Of a DNA stretch of 64,000 bases, positions 16,738 through 26,489 are shown piece after piece. Origin of the DNA: Desulfobacula sp. (lineage in GTDB: Bacteria; Desulfobacterota; Desulfobacteria; Desulfobacterales; Desulfobacteraceae); assembly GCA_023701135.1 (NCBI GenBank), contig JAMPXP010000020.1:1-64000 (forward strand), given 5' to 3'. Under the pieces are notes generated by a model. The model worked only from the letters and a program-made list of their open reading frames with translations. It was not told where the DNA came from and did no database searches. The number at the start of each line of letters is the position of its first letter. The first letter of the stretch is position 1. A program made the translations under genes and the position numbers.

Positions 16738-17520
16738 TTGAAGATTCTCACAACCGTAAAAAAAGTAGTTGATGTGGAATTGAATATCCACGTTAAGGAT
16801 GGGGCCATTGTGGAAGACGGGCTTCAGTATGTGATCAATGCCTGGGATGAAAACGCTGTGGAAGCCGCGGTCCAGCTTAAGGAAAAAAACAATGCCGAAA
16901 CCACTCTGGTGAGTCTCGGCGGTGGCGACAATGCCGACATTATCCGCAAATGCTATGCCATGGGCATTGACGAGGGGATCCATGTGGATGACCCGGCCCT
17001 GGCCAAGGCCGATTCATCTGTTTATGCCAATGTCCTGAAAAAAGTCGTTGAAAAGGGCGGTTATGACCTTGTGATTACAGGGAAGCAGGCCCAGGATACG
17101 GACAGCGGGCAGACCGGCATCATGCTGGCCGAAGCCTTGGGATACCCTTGTGTCAGCAATGTGGTGTCCATTGATGTCCTGGATGATACCCATATCAAAG
17201 TGTCCCGTCTCGGGGACAGCGGAACCGAAATCATCGAACTGGCCCTTCCGGGGGTTATCACCGTCAGTGACAGCATTAATGAACCCCGGCTCCCGGCCAT
17301 GCGCGGGATCATGATGGCCAAGAAAAAGAAAATCGATTCCATGGACCTGGCCGGTCTTGGAATTTCAGGGGCTGAAGCCGGATGTGATGCCTTAAAATCC
17401 GAGGTGGTTGAATTTATGGCATCCAAAACACGAAAGGCCGGACGCAAATTTGAAGGCGATGCCGCAAAAATTACGGCTGAAGTCGTGGGTCTTCTGGCTA
17501 CCGAAGCAAAGGTTTTCTAA
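16738..17520 (+). CDS. etfB: electron transfer flavoprotein, beta subunit
   Basis: 260-residue EtfB with the usual N-terminal adenylate/FAD-binding fold (KILTTVKKVVDVE, NAWDENAVEAAVQLKE) and the signature region AKKKKIDSMDL near residue 200. It starts with TTG at 16738, with GAGGAGG at 16726-16732 as a strong ribosome binding site. With EtfA it accepts electrons from acyl-CoA dehydrogenases, here presumably those acting on pimelyl/glutaryl-CoA products of the benzoyl-CoA route. The partner dehydrogenases are not in the window. Confidence 0.93.
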   Translation: MKILTTVKKVVDVELNIHVKDGAIVEDGLQYVINAWDENAVEAAVQLKEKNNAETTLVSLGGGDNADIIRKCYAMGIDEGIHVDDPALAKADSSVYANVLKKVVEKGGYDLVITGKQAQDTDSGQTGIMLAEALGYPCVSNVVSIDVLDDTHIKVSRLGDSGTEIIELALPGVITVSDSINEPRLPAMRGIMMAKKKKIDSMDLAGLGISGAEAGCDALKSEVVEFMASKTRKAGRKFEGDAAKITAEVVGLLATEAKVF

Positions 17521-17552
17521 CACTAACGGATTCTTGGAAGGAAAAATATATT

Positions 17553-18512
17553 ATGGCTAAAGTACTTGTAATTGCAGATATCAAACAGGGCGTACTCAAA
17601 GGCAGTACCTTGGAACTTTTATCAAAGGCCAGAGCCATGGGTGCAGAAACGGCGGTCGTGGCCATCGGTAACAATATTTCGTCTCTGGCGGCAGATCTGG
17701 CCAAGGCCGGTTCCGACACCCAGTATATTGCGGACGATGCCGGCCTTGACCTCTTTTCCGCAGGTCCCTATGCTTCCTGTGTGGTGGATGCGGCCAAACA
17801 GTCCAATGCCGATATGATCTGGTTTGGTTTTTCCGAAGGCGGCAAGGCCGTCGCCCCCAGGGTAGCGGCCCAGCTCGGAGCCGCCTGCGCCACGGAAATC
17901 ACCGATGTCACCCTGACCGGCAGCGGCATTGAAATCGTCCGTCCGGCCATTGCCAATAAAGTCATGCAGCGCGTGAAAGTGAACACCAAACAACTGGTGG
18001 CCGTTGTCCGGGCCGGGGCCTTCCAGGCCGTGGAAGGCAATACGGGGAAAGAAAATGTGGTCAAACTCGCCATTCCGTCAGCAGATTTAAAAGCCGTGAT
18101 CAAGGAAATCGTTTCCGATGCCACGGGTGAGATTGATCTGGCCGATGCCGATATTGTCGTATCCGTGGGCCGCGGTGCCAAGGACCAGGCCGGGGTCAAT
18201 CTGGTCAAAGAACTGGCCAATGATCTGAAAGCCGGGTTCGGGTCGTCCCGGGCCATGGTGGATGGCGGTTTCATGGCTCATAACAAGCAGGTCGGGCAGA
18301 CCGGAAAAATCGTGGCCCCCACCCTTTATATGGCCATGGGCATCTCCGGCGCCATCCAGCACCTGGCCGGCATGAACGGGTCCAAGGTCATCCTGGCCGT
18401 GAACAAAGATCCTGAAGCCCCGATTTTCAACGTGGCGGACTATGGCATTGTCGGCGACCTGTTTGAAGTGGTGCCGATACTTCGTGAAGAACTTAAAAAA
18501 ATCAGAAAATAG
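17553..18512 (+). CDS. etfA: electron transfer flavoprotein, alpha subunit
   Basis: 319-residue EtfA. The C-terminal FAD domain is complete ([58 protein letters not shown]). It lies 32 bases after etfB and 12 before the membrane oxidoreductase gene, so the three form an electron-transfer operon. Confidence 0.95.
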   Translation: MAKVLVIADIKQGVLKGSTLELLSKARAMGAETAVVAIGNNISSLAADLAKAGSDTQYIADDAGLDLFSAGPYASCVVDAAKQSNADMIWFGFSEGGKAVAPRVAAQLGAACATEITDVTLTGSGIEIVRPAIANKVMQRVKVNTKQLVAVVRAGAFQAVEGNTGKENVVKLAIPSADLKAVIKEIVSDATGEIDLADADIVVSVGRGAKDQAGVNLVKELANDLKAGFGSSRAMVDGGFMAHNKQVGQTGKIVAPTLYMAMGISGAIQHLAGMNGSKVILAVNKDPEAPIFNVADYGIVGDLFEVVPILREELKKIRK

Positions 18513-18524
18513 GAAGAGGTCCTG

Positions 18525-20633
18525 ATGAATCCCCTTTTGATGAGTATCCTGCTGATTATCGCCCTGGCCATCTTCGGCCGCACCATGGTTCAGAGAATTC
18601 AATTGCTCATGGCCCTGGAACCTGCACACAGAACCGACCGGATCATGGACCGGATCAAGAATGTGGCGATCATCGCCGTGGGCCAGAAACGCCTGGTGGG
18701 ACGCAAAAAAGAGTTTGCCTCGGGCCTGATGCACGCCCTCATCTTCTGGGGATTCTGTGTCCTTCTCATCCGGAGCATCATGCTTTACGGCGAAGGCTTT
18801 GTGGAAGGATTCCAACTGCCCCTGTTCAACGAGAATTTCCTCCTGGGATACCTGTATATCGGCCTGAAAGACATCATGGAAGGCATTGTGCTGGTCATGG
18901 CCGCCTATGCTATTTTCCGGCGGGCCGTAATAAAACCGGAACGGCTTCACAATACCTGGGAAGCCTATTTCGTCCTCTGTATGATCGTCACCTTAATGGT
19001 CTCCGATCTGCTCCTGGACGGGGCCCGGTATAATCTTATTACCCTTCACAACAATCCTCACAACCTTGATTTTTTCAACAATATCAGTTACGGCAATGAA
19101 TTTATCTGGACCCCGGTATCCGTGGCCGCAGCCTCCCTGATATCTCCCCTGGGGGCCGATGCCACGGGCTATATCCTGACGGCCATGTTCTGGCTGCACA
19201 TCATCACCCAGTTGACCTTTTTAAATTTTCTGCCCCTGGGAAAACATTTCCATGTCATCACCTCCCTTCCCAATGTATTTTTAAAATCCTTGGGATATCC
19301 CCATGACAAGACCAAGGTCCTGGACCTGGAGAATGAAGCGGCCTGGGAAGATGAATCCCTTGGTATGAACCATATCCACCAACTGACCTGGAAACAGGGG
19401 CTGGATCTGTATACCTGCACGGAATGCGGCCGGTGCAAGGAAGTCTGCCCGGCCTTTTCCACGGACAAACCCCTGAACCTCTATGATTTCAACATGGATC
19501 TGAAGCATGAACTCCTGGACAATGCCGGCAAGGTCATCCAACGCAAAAAACTCGCACTGGCTTTGGCCCATGAACCGGATGAAACCAAAAAAGAAGAGAT
19601 CAAGGCACAAATGGCCGGGTTGAAAAGCGAGAAGGCGCTGGTGGGCGATGTGATCAAAGAAGACACCCTCTGGGCCTGCACCACCTGCCGGGCCTGCGAA
19701 GAAGTCTGCCCCGTGACCATTGAACATGTGCCCCGCATCATTGCCATGAGACAGGGCCAGACCCTCATGGCCGAAGCCTATCCCAAGGAGTTGAACACGG
19801 CTCTCAAGGGTCTTGAACGCAACGGCAATCCCTGGGGCATCGGCTATGACAAGCGGGCCGACTGGGCCGAGGGCCTGGGTGTAAAACTCATGGCCGAAGA
19901 TTCGGATGTGGATTATCTCTTATGGGTGGGCTGTGCCGGGTCCTTTGACGACCGCACCAAAAAAGTATCGGTGAGTCTGGTCAAGATTCTTCAGAAGGCG
20001 GGGATTAATTTTGCCATTCTCGGGACCGAGGAAAAATGCACCGGGGATTTTGCCCGGCGGGCCGGTAATGAAATGATGTATCAGATGATGGCCCAGGAAA
20101 ACATTGAAACTCTGAACAATTACAAGGTCAAAAAGATCATTGCGGCCTGCCCCCATTGCCTCAATACCCTGAAGCACGAATACCCGCAACTGGGCGGAAA
20201 ATACGAAGTGATCCACCACACCGAGTTCATCGAAGGCCTGGTCCGGTCCGGCAAAATCAAGCTGAACAAGACCCTGGAAGGCTCTCTGACCTACCATGAT
20301 CCCTGTTATCTCGGGCGGTATAATTCCGTTTACGATCAGCCCCGGTCTCTTCTTTCAGCCGTCTCCAAGGACGGGTTCAAAGAACTGGACCGGCACGCCA
20401 ATGAAAGCTTCTGTTGCGGGGCCGGCGGCGCCAGGATGTGGCTGGAAGAGACTATCGGCAAACGCATCAACCTGGCCCGGGCCGAAGAAATCGCAGGCAA
20501 GGATGTTGCCACCGTTGCCGTGGGCTGCCCCTTCTGCCTCACCATGGTGGAAGACGGCATGAAGGAACTGGGCAAGGAAGAACAGATCAAGACCCGGGAC
20601 ATTGCCGAACTTGTGGCCAAAAACATGGCCTGA
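18525..20633 (+). CDS. membrane Fe-S oxidoreductase, EtfAB:quinone oxidoreductase type
   Basis: 702-residue fusion. The N-terminal 250 residues hold several membrane helices resembling the heme b-carrying NarI/HdrE gamma domain (helices near 1-20, 65-85, 120-140, 150-170, 225-245, with His residues). A cytoplasmic HdrD-like part follows, with CTECGRCKEVCP near 300, CTTCRACEEVCP near 388 and two CCG-type domains, the last ending FCCGAGGARMW near 630. Proteins with this layout beside etfBA are thought to pass electrons from reduced EtfAB to menaquinone (called EMO in Geobacter). The position fits this role. It ends at a strong terminator. Confidence 0.88.
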   Translation: MNPLLMSILLIIALAIFGRTMVQRIQLLMALEPAHRTDRIMDRIKNVAIIAVGQKRLVGRKKEFASGLMHALIFWGFCVLLIRSIMLYGEGFVEGFQLPLFNENFLLGYLYIGLKDIMEGIVLVMAAYAIFRRAVIKPERLHNTWEAYFVLCMIVTLMVSDLLLDGARYNLITLHNNPHNLDFFNNISYGNEFIWTPVSVAAASLISPLGADATGYILTAMFWLHIITQLTFLNFLPLGKHFHVITSLPNVFLKSLGYPHDKTKVLDLENEAAWEDESLGMNHIHQLTWKQGLDLYTCTECGRCKEVCPAFSTDKPLNLYDFNMDLKHELLDNAGKVIQRKKLALALAHEPDETKKEEIKAQMAGLKSEKALVGDVIKEDTLWACTTCRACEEVCPVTIEHVPRIIAMRQGQTLMAEAYPKELNTALKGLERNGNPWGIGYDKRADWAEGLGVKLMAEDSDVDYLLWVGCAGSFDDRTKKVSVSLVKILQKAGINFAILGTEEKCTGDFARRAGNEMMYQMMAQENIETLNNYKVKKIIAACPHCLNTLKHEYPQLGGKYEVIHHTEFIEGLVRSGKIKLNKTLEGSLTYHDPCYLGRYNSVYDQPRSLLSAVSKDGFKELDRHANESFCCGAGGARMWLEETIGKRINLARAEEIAGKDVATVAVGCPFCLTMVEDGMKELGKEEQIKTRDIAELVAKNMA

Positions 20634-20658
20634 TCTGAAGTTATAAAGTGTATGACCT

Positions 20659-20698
20659 GCCGCCCGTTGGATGAGATTCATCCAACGGGCGGCTTTAT
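20659..20698. terminator. strong bidirectional terminator
   Basis: A perfect 16-base stem (20659-20674 with 20678-20693) around a 3-base loop, followed by TTTATT. It lies between the convergent membrane oxidoreductase and GAF genes. Confidence 0.85.
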
Positions 20699-21507
20699 TG
20701 ATCTTTTCCCTTTTGTTTTTGAAGGGAAGCGAAAAGGATGGCATTTTCAATGGCAATGGCTGCCTGTTGGGAGAAAAGGTTCAGCAATAAGGCGTCTTCT
20801 TCGGTAAATGCGGCATCATTATTTTTATTGATGACCTCCAGGACGCCGATCCGTTTTCTCTTGGATCTCATGGGGACGCAAAGCAGTGATCTTGTCCGGG
20901 AACCGGTCAGGTTATCAATTTTATTATAAAAGCGAGGGTCGTTTTGAGCATCTTCAATCAGAACATGCTGCTGATTCTGGGCGACCCAGCCTGCTACACC
21001 CACGCCCGGCGGGATGCGGACATCTTTTAACGTATCTGCGCTGGGGCCGGTGGGAACGCTGAATACCAGCTCCCCTGTTTTTTCGTCCAGAAGCATCAGG
21101 GTGCTGGCCTTGGCATCCGTCACGATATTGGCATATTTCATGATCAAGGACAGAACGTCTACCAGATCAACCGTGGAATTAATGATGAATCCGATCTGAA
21201 TCACAAGGGCAAGCTTTTCAGAGCTTAAAAGCCGCAATTCCCTCATCTGACGGCTCTGCATGGCAAGAATCGGCGAAAGAATATCCGTTGAGATAAATCC
21301 TTTTTCCAGCAGGATTTGGCCCAAAAGGGGAACGCCTTTGTCTTTTTCCCGCATTTTTGTGATCAATTCGGCCCGGTTCATGTCTGATTCAGACCCGGCG
21401 TCAGAGGCAATATGATGCTGCCGTTGCAGCGCCTCGGCCAACTGTTCTTCTGAAATGATTCCCATGCTCTTGAGAAGGTCACCCAGAAGGTGTGAGTTGA
21501 TATTCAT
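20695..21507 (-). CDS. GAF-domain protein with MshEN-like N-terminus
   Basis: 270 residues. Residues 1-95 resemble the type II secretion ATPase N-terminal (MshEN) region: LLGDLLKSMGIISEEQLAEALQ, then LLGQILLEKGFIS. Residues 100-260 form a GAF sensory domain (IPPGVGVAGWVAQNQQHVLI, SLLCVPMRSKRKRIGVLEVIN). No output domain is present, so it probably acts through protein contact; MshEN domains in other proteins bind c-di-GMP. Ligand and partner are unknown. GGGAGG precedes the start. It stands alone, convergent to the electron-transfer operon. Confidence 0.75.
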   Translation of the reverse strand: MNINSHLLGDLLKSMGIISEEQLAEALQRQHHIASDAGSESDMNRAELITKMREKDKGVPLLGQILLEKGFISTDILSPILAMQSRQMRELRLLSSEKLALVIQIGFIINSTVDLVDVLSLIMKYANIVTDAKASTLMLLDEKTGELVFSVPTGPSADTLKDVRIPPGVGVAGWVAQNQQHVLIEDAQNDPRFYNKIDNLTGSRTRSLLCVPMRSKRKRIGVLEVINKNNDAAFTEEDALLLNLFSQQAAIAIENAILFASLQKQKGKDQ

Positions 21508-21621
21508 AATAAGCTTAAAGCCTCCCTGTAAATATTACAGTGGTTATGAGATCATACTCTCATTACAATAAATAAAGGCCATAGACAAATACTATTTTCC
21601 CTTTTCTTTCATTTGGCCGGG

Positions 21622-23352
21622 TCAATTGACGATAAATTTTTCAATCATTTTCTGCAATTGGACCGACAAACCGGACAGATCTTCTGCTTTTTCTTTCACC
21701 AGCCGGCTGTTGGACGCCACCTGCGTTGAAGAGCCGCTGACTTCTTCTATTTCTCCTGTAATTTCCGTCACTGTGACGGAGCTTTGAGCCACTGTTGTGT
21801 TTACCTCGCTGACTCCCTGAGCAATCTGTGCGATATTCCCGGATATTTCCCGGGTCACTGCGGATTGTTCTTCCACGGCGGTTGCAATGGCGGCAACAAT
21901 TTCATTGATGGTTTCAATGATCTTGGAGATCCCCAGGATTTCGGAAATGGTTGTCTTGGCATTGGTCTGAACATCGGCAATCTGCTGTTTGATGTCATCT
22001 GTGGCATTGGCCGTCTGGTGGGCAAGATCCTTGATTTCATTTGCAACCACACCAAAGCCCTTGCCTGCTTCCCCGGCCCGGGCAGCCTCTATGGTGGCAT
22101 TCAATGCCAGGAGATTGGTTTGCTCACTGATGCCGGTTATGATTTCCGTTATCTGGCCGATTTTCCGGGCGGCATTGTCCAGCTCCATCATATTTTTCGA
22201 GGCGGTTTTTACCTGAGTGACGGCTTCGGAGGATACCCCCCTGGCATTTTCTGCATTTTTGGCAATTTCATCAATGGTGGCATTCATTTCATTGCTGGAG
22301 GTGCTGACAAGATTGATATTGGTGGCGGATTCTTCCATGGCCGCAGCCATGGAGGCCATGTTCCGGTTCATGGTCTCTGCCGAACCGCTCACGCGATCTG
22401 ATTTATCGGCGGTCTGTCCGGCAAGGGTCGATAGCTGGTCAGAGATACCGAACAGTCCGTTTGATGAATCGCCCAGGCGGATGATACCGGATTTCATATC
22501 CATGATCATGGCCGACAGGGAGTGGGTCATGGTGTTCATGGCAAGGGCCATCATGCCCAGTTCGTCCTGGTTTTTAATGTTAAGGGAAAGGGTCAGGTTT
22601 CCTTTTGCCATTTCTTCGGCAAAATCGACGGTCTTTTTTAAGGGAAGGGTGATGCTTCTGATGATAAAAAAAGAGGCGAGGCCCAGGAGAAGAATGATGG
22701 CCGCAGCCAGAATATAAAAAAGCGTTTTTACATAACCGATCAAATACTGGGAAATTTCCTTGAAAATCGTTATGATTTGTTCTGCCAGATGTTCCAGTTC
22801 AGGGGCAATGATTTGGATTTCCTTTTGAATCTGCTCCTTTTCAGTATTTGAACCCGACCGGCTGTATTGATCCACCAGGCTGCTGAAACGAAGGGAATGG
22901 TCACGGCCCTTGGCAGATACTTCCACCAACCGGGACAACCGTTCATTCCCTTTAAGGTTGTTGATGAGCTGGGCCGCCGCAGTGGTTGTCACAGGATCAA
23001 TATTCGGCACATCTTTGCTGTATTTTTCAACAGCCTGCTCAACAGAGTTTCCCTGGGCCAATAAATCGTGCAGCTTTACAATGGCCCCGTCTTTCTTACG
23101 CATGAGCGCATTGGCCTCTTTAAACCGGCTAAGGGCGGATTCATTCCCTGTTGTGATATAGTCCTGATAAGCGGACATGGATTGGTAATAGAAGATACGG
23201 TAAGAATTTCCCACATCGGCCAGGGAAGCAATTTGTGAAATTTTTCCAAAAAAGGTCACACTCACCGCCATGATGAGCAGTATACTGAAAAGTGCCAATG
23301 CAACAAGGGAACCGATTTTTCTGGATATGGTTTTTGTCAGCCAGGGTTTCAT
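21622..23352 (-). CDS. methyl-accepting chemotaxis protein
   Basis: 576-residue chemoreceptor. It has a first membrane helix (about 15-37), a helical extracytoplasmic sensor domain (40-205, four-helix-bundle-like, ligand unknown), a second helix (about 210-235), HAMP, and a signalling domain with the hairpin tip [21 protein letters not shown] near 420. It starts at ATG 23352 with AGAGGAAG upstream, and a good promoter is visible at 23391-23419. No che genes are near. Confidence 0.93.
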   Translation of the reverse strand: MKPWLTKTISRKIGSLVALALFSILLIMAVSVTFFGKISQIASLADVGNSYRIFYYQSMSAYQDYITTGNESALSRFKEANALMRKKDGAIVKLHDLLAQGNSVEQAVEKYSKDVPNIDPVTTTAAAQLINNLKGNERLSRLVEVSAKGRDHSLRFSSLVDQYSRSGSNTEKEQIQKEIQIIAPELEHLAEQIITIFKEISQYLIGYVKTLFYILAAAIILLLGLASFFIIRSITLPLKKTVDFAEEMAKGNLTLSLNIKNQDELGMMALAMNTMTHSLSAMIMDMKSGIIRLGDSSNGLFGISDQLSTLAGQTADKSDRVSGSAETMNRNMASMAAAMEESATNINLVSTSSNEMNATIDEIAKNAENARGVSSEAVTQVKTASKNMMELDNAARKIGQITEIITGISEQTNLLALNATIEAARAGEAGKGFGVVANEIKDLAHQTANATDDIKQQIADVQTNAKTTISEILGISKIIETINEIVAAIATAVEEQSAVTREISGNIAQIAQGVSEVNTTVAQSSVTVTEITGEIEEVSGSSTQVASNSRLVKEKAEDLSGLSVQLQKMIEKFIVN

Positions 23353-23390
23353 TATGCTTCCTCTATATAAATTTCAATTCATAAACAGTA

Positions 23391-23419
23391 ATTATACTGT
23401 ATAAAGGCAATATTATCAA
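23391..23419 (-). promoter_or_regulatory. sigma-70 promoter of the chemoreceptor gene
   Basis: On the minus strand TTGATA (23419-23414), a 17-base spacer and TATAAT (23396-23391), about 40 bases before the start codon. Confidence 0.6.
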
Positions 23420-23613
23420 GATGCCGAGGTCCGGCTCAAAAGCCGTTGAAGCCGGGGGAAACCGGGACTGTTGTGTAAGAGCCGGTCAGGTTAGCCGAAT
23501 GGTTTTGTTGACTTTTTTTATCCTTTTATAGTAGCATTCTTTTCAATCATCTCCTGCCGACAAGGCAGCCCGGAATAACCATCCCGGAAACAATAAACAG
23601 GAAAGGAGACCCT

Positions 23614-23916
23614 ATGAAAAAATCGGTTCTTATGCTCATTGCAGTGTTTATCACCGCATCGGTCATGATGTTTACGGCCGGAGCCGAAGAAAAAAATGCT
23701 TTAACCGGAAAAGCGGCCTTTGTGGCTTCCAAATGCACCGTCTGTCATAAAATTGAAAGAGTCTGCGGCCAGGTCGATGAGAAAAATGCAGACCAATGGG
23801 CGGTAACGGTGAAACGCATGGCTTCCAAGGGAACAGGCATCAGTGAACCCGATCAGAAACAGATTGTGGACTTTTTGTCCAGCCCTGTGGAACGCACGGC
23901 CCTTTGCCCTGATTAA
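23614..23916 (+). CDS. small periplasmic c-type cytochrome
   Basis: 100-residue exported protein: a signal peptide (about 1-24, ending AGA) and one heme c site C41-TV-CH45, with a methionine near residue 72 (RMASKGTG) as possible sixth ligand. It resembles the class I small cytochromes and the cytochrome-like domains that carry an extra cysteine pair (C51 and the C-terminal CPD). AGGAGA precedes the ATG. It is monocistronic between divergent or broken genes, so its partner is unknown. Confidence 0.8.
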   Translation: MKKSVLMLIAVFITASVMMFTAGAEEKNALTGKAAFVASKCTVCHKIERVCGQVDEKNADQWAVTVKRMASKGTGISEPDQKQIVDFLSSPVERTALCPD

Positions 23917-23959
23917 TCATGATTTTTACAGGATGAAACCCCATGGGGGTTCACGATGA

Positions 23960-24323
23960 TCTCCAATACCCCTGACCGTCAGTGATGAAGCCAGGGATAG
24001 GGCTTTCAGGGATGTTTTTCCTCCCAGTCTGGAGGTCTTTCAATGGCACGGCGACACCTTTGATATCCCGGCATCGGCCATAGGGATCGCCTCAAGCCCG
24101 GCCTGCCCCAACCAGGGATTTGTCATCAACGACCGAATTGCCGGGTTCCAGTTCCATCTGGAAACCACACCTGAATCGGCTAGTCCCTCATTGACAACTG
24201 CGGCCAAGAACTGCACTGTTTCGCCTTTGTCCAGACGGAAACAGAGCTGACGGCCGATGAAAAAAATTCGCCCGGATCAACAAGGTCATGACGGCTCTCC
24301 TTGAAAGACTGGGGAATCGGTGA
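23960..24323 (+). pseudogene. decayed class I glutamine amidotransferase (C-terminal part)
   Basis: Frames in this stretch read like the C-terminal half of GMP-synthase-like amidotransferases: LEVFQWHGDTFDIP, then CPNQGFVINDRIAGFQFHLE with the His-x-Glu of the triad. Frame shifts then lead into SLIDNCGQELHCFAF (a third frame) and FARINKVMTALLERLGNR before a stop. The nucleophile Cys region and the start are missing, and at least two frame changes and a stop interrupt it. It is a remnant, not a working gene. Confidence 0.75.
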
Positions 24324-24340
24324 ATTTTAATTCAGTCTGG

Positions 24341-24385
24341 AAAAAACCAAAGGCCGTCCTGAACAATATGTTCAGGACGGCCTTT
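24341..24385 (-). terminator. terminator downstream of acs
   Basis: A perfect 17-base inverted repeat (24349-24365 with 24369-24385) with a 3-base loop. On the minus strand it is followed by GGTTTTTT. It lies 71 bases past the acs stop. Confidence 0.8.
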
Positions 24386-24422
24386 GGGGTCAAGAGGTTC
24401 CGATCAAAGAGACTCTTTATTC

Positions 24423-24454
24423 TTTGTCAGTGCCTGTTTCCGGGCACTGACAAA
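24423..24454 (-). repeat. inverted repeat directly after acs stop
   Basis: TTTGTCAGTGCC (24423-24434) is the exact reverse complement of 24443-24454, with an 8-base loop. It has no T-run, so it may be a transcript-stabilising 3' hairpin upstream of the true terminator. Confidence 0.5.
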
Positions 24455-24455
24455 A

Positions 24456-26423
24456 TTATTGACGGGTCAGATCCTTGTGGCATTGGATGAGGTTGCCCAC
24501 CACATCCGGATCTGCCAGGGTGGAGATATCACCCAGGCTGTCAAACTCGTCATTGGCGATCTTTCTCAGGATACGGCGCATGATTTTTCCGGACCTGGTT
24601 TTGGGCAGAGCTGGGGCAAAATGGATGATATCCGGGGTGGCAATGGGCCCGATCTCTTTTCTGACATGCTGTTTCAGCTCTTTTAACAGGGCGTCGCCTG
24701 GGGCGGCGCTGACCCTCAGGGTGACAAAGGCGTAAATGCCCTGGCCCTTGATGGCATGGGGGAACCCGATGACCGCGGCTTCGGCCACGTCCCTGTGGCT
24801 GACCAGGGCGCTTTCCACTTCCGCGGTGCCCATTCTGTGGCCGGACACATTGATGACGTCATCCACCCGGCCGGTAATCCAGTAATATCCGTCTTCATCC
24901 CGGCGGCAGCCGTCGCCGGTGAAATAATATCCGTCAAACATCTGGAAATAGACCTTTTCAAACCGGTCATGGTCGTTGAAAACCGTTCTCATCTGGCCGG
25001 GCCAGGGTTCTTTGATGGCCAGGATGCCGTCGCAGGCCCCTTCCAGGGCCTCGCCCTTTTCGTTCAGGATCGCCGGGTTGACGGAGAAAAAGGGCAGGGT
25101 CGCGGACCCCGGCTTCTGGTCAATGGCGTAGGGAAGCGGGGTAATCATGATGCCGCCGGTTTCTGTCTGCCACCAGGTGTCCACCACCGGGCATCTTTCC
25201 TTGCCCACATATTTGAAATACCATTTCCAGGCTTCTGGGTTTATGGGCTCCCCAACTGACCCCAACAGCCTTAAGGAGGAAAGGTCGTATTTTTCAACCC
25301 ATTCTTCTCCCTGGGCCATGAGAGCCCGGATGGCAGTAGGAGCGGTGTAAAACTGGGTCACCTTCCATTTGTCCACCGTGGCCCAGAACCGCCCCGGATC
25401 AGGATAGTTGGGGACCCCTTCAAACATGATACTGGTCGCCCCCTGGGAGAGCGGGCCGTAAACAATATAGCTGTGCCCGGTCACCCAGCCGATATCGGCC
25501 GTACACCAGTATATGTCATTGTCATGATAATCAAAAATATATTTAAAGGTCATGCCGGTATAGACCATATAGCCGCCCACATTGTGCTGGACCCCCTTGG
25601 GTTTGCCCGTGGACCCGGAGGTATAGAGGATAAAGAGCGGGTCCTCGGCATCCATCCATTCCACGGGGCAGTCCGGGCTCTGCTTTTGGGCTTCGTCATG
25701 CCACCACAGGTCCCGGCCCGGCTTCATCTGGATATCGGACCCGGTGCGGTTCACCACAAAGCAGGTTTCCACCGCATGTCCGTTTTTTTCACACAGGTCC
25801 ATGGCCCGGTCTGCATTGCCTTTCAGGGGAACAGCCTTGGCCCCCCGCATGACCCCGTCCGTGGTCACGAGGACCTTGCAATGGCTGTCCAGGATACGGT
25901 CCGCCAGGGCGTCGGCAGAGAACCCCCCGAAGACGATGCTGTGGATGGCGCCGATGCGGGCGCAGGCCAGCATGGTGACGGCCAGTTCCGGGATCATGGG
26001 CATATAGATGGCCACCCGGTCTCCTTTAGCCACGCCTTTTTCCTTTAAGGCATTGGCAAACCGGCAGACCTTTTCATGGAGCTGTTTGTAAGTGATTTGA
26101 AGGTCTTCCCCCACATTGTTGCCTTCCCATATCAGGGCGGTTTGGCCGGCCCTGTCTTTTAAATGCCGGTCCAGACAGTTATAGGTGATATTGGTTTTAC
26201 CGCCCCTGAACCATTCGATATGGATGGGGCCCTTGGACAGGGTGAAATTATAATCCCGGACCCGGTCCCATTTTTTTTCCCAGTAAAACCGCTCCGCCAT
26301 TTCAGCCCAGAATTCGTCCGGTTTTTGAATGGAACGGTCATACATTGCCCTGTACTCATCCATGGTTTTGACCCAGGCGTTTTTACGGAATTCATCCGGC
26401 GCATGAAATTTAAATTCGCTCAT
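24456..26423 (-). CDS. acsA: acetyl-CoA synthetase (AMP-forming)
   Basis: 655-residue acyl-adenylate enzyme converting acetate, ATP and CoA to acetyl-CoA. Seen are the P-loop-like [14 protein letters not shown] near 270, the acetate-pocket region [10 protein letters not shown] near 420 with Trp, [17 protein letters not shown] near 515, and the C-terminal SGKIMRR with the lysine that is acetylated in this family. The length is typical. AAAGGAG precedes the ATG. It is 66 bases downstream of the MFS gene in the same direction, and both appear to be read from the sigma-54 promoter at 27811. Propionate as substrate cannot be excluded. Confidence 0.95.
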   Translation of the reverse strand: MSEFKFHAPDEFRKNAWVKTMDEYRAMYDRSIQKPDEFWAEMAERFYWEKKWDRVRDYNFTLSKGPIHIEWFRGGKTNITYNCLDRHLKDRAGQTALIWEGNNVGEDLQITYKQLHEKVCRFANALKEKGVAKGDRVAIYMPMIPELAVTMLACARIGAIHSIVFGGFSADALADRILDSHCKVLVTTDGVMRGAKAVPLKGNADRAMDLCEKNGHAVETCFVVNRTGSDIQMKPGRDLWWHDEAQKQSPDCPVEWMDAEDPLFILYTSGSTGKPKGVQHNVGGYMVYTGMTFKYIFDYHDNDIYWCTADIGWVTGHSYIVYGPLSQGATSIMFEGVPNYPDPGRFWATVDKWKVTQFYTAPTAIRALMAQGEEWVEKYDLSSLRLLGSVGEPINPEAWKWYFKYVGKERCPVVDTWWQTETGGIMITPLPYAIDQKPGSATLPFFSVNPAILNEKGEALEGACDGILAIKEPWPGQMRTVFNDHDRFEKVYFQMFDGYYFTGDGCRRDEDGYYWITGRVDDVINVSGHRMGTAEVESALVSHRDVAEAAVIGFPHAIKGQGIYAFVTLRVSAAPGDALLKELKQHVRKEIGPIATPDIIHFAPALPKTRSGKIMRRILRKIANDEFDSLGDISTLADPDVVGNLIQCHKDLTRQ

Positions 26424-26489
26424 CTTTTCTCCTTTGCAGTTTCAACCTGTTATAGATGGATATGTTCGGCAGTTCCTTAGAATGTCAGC

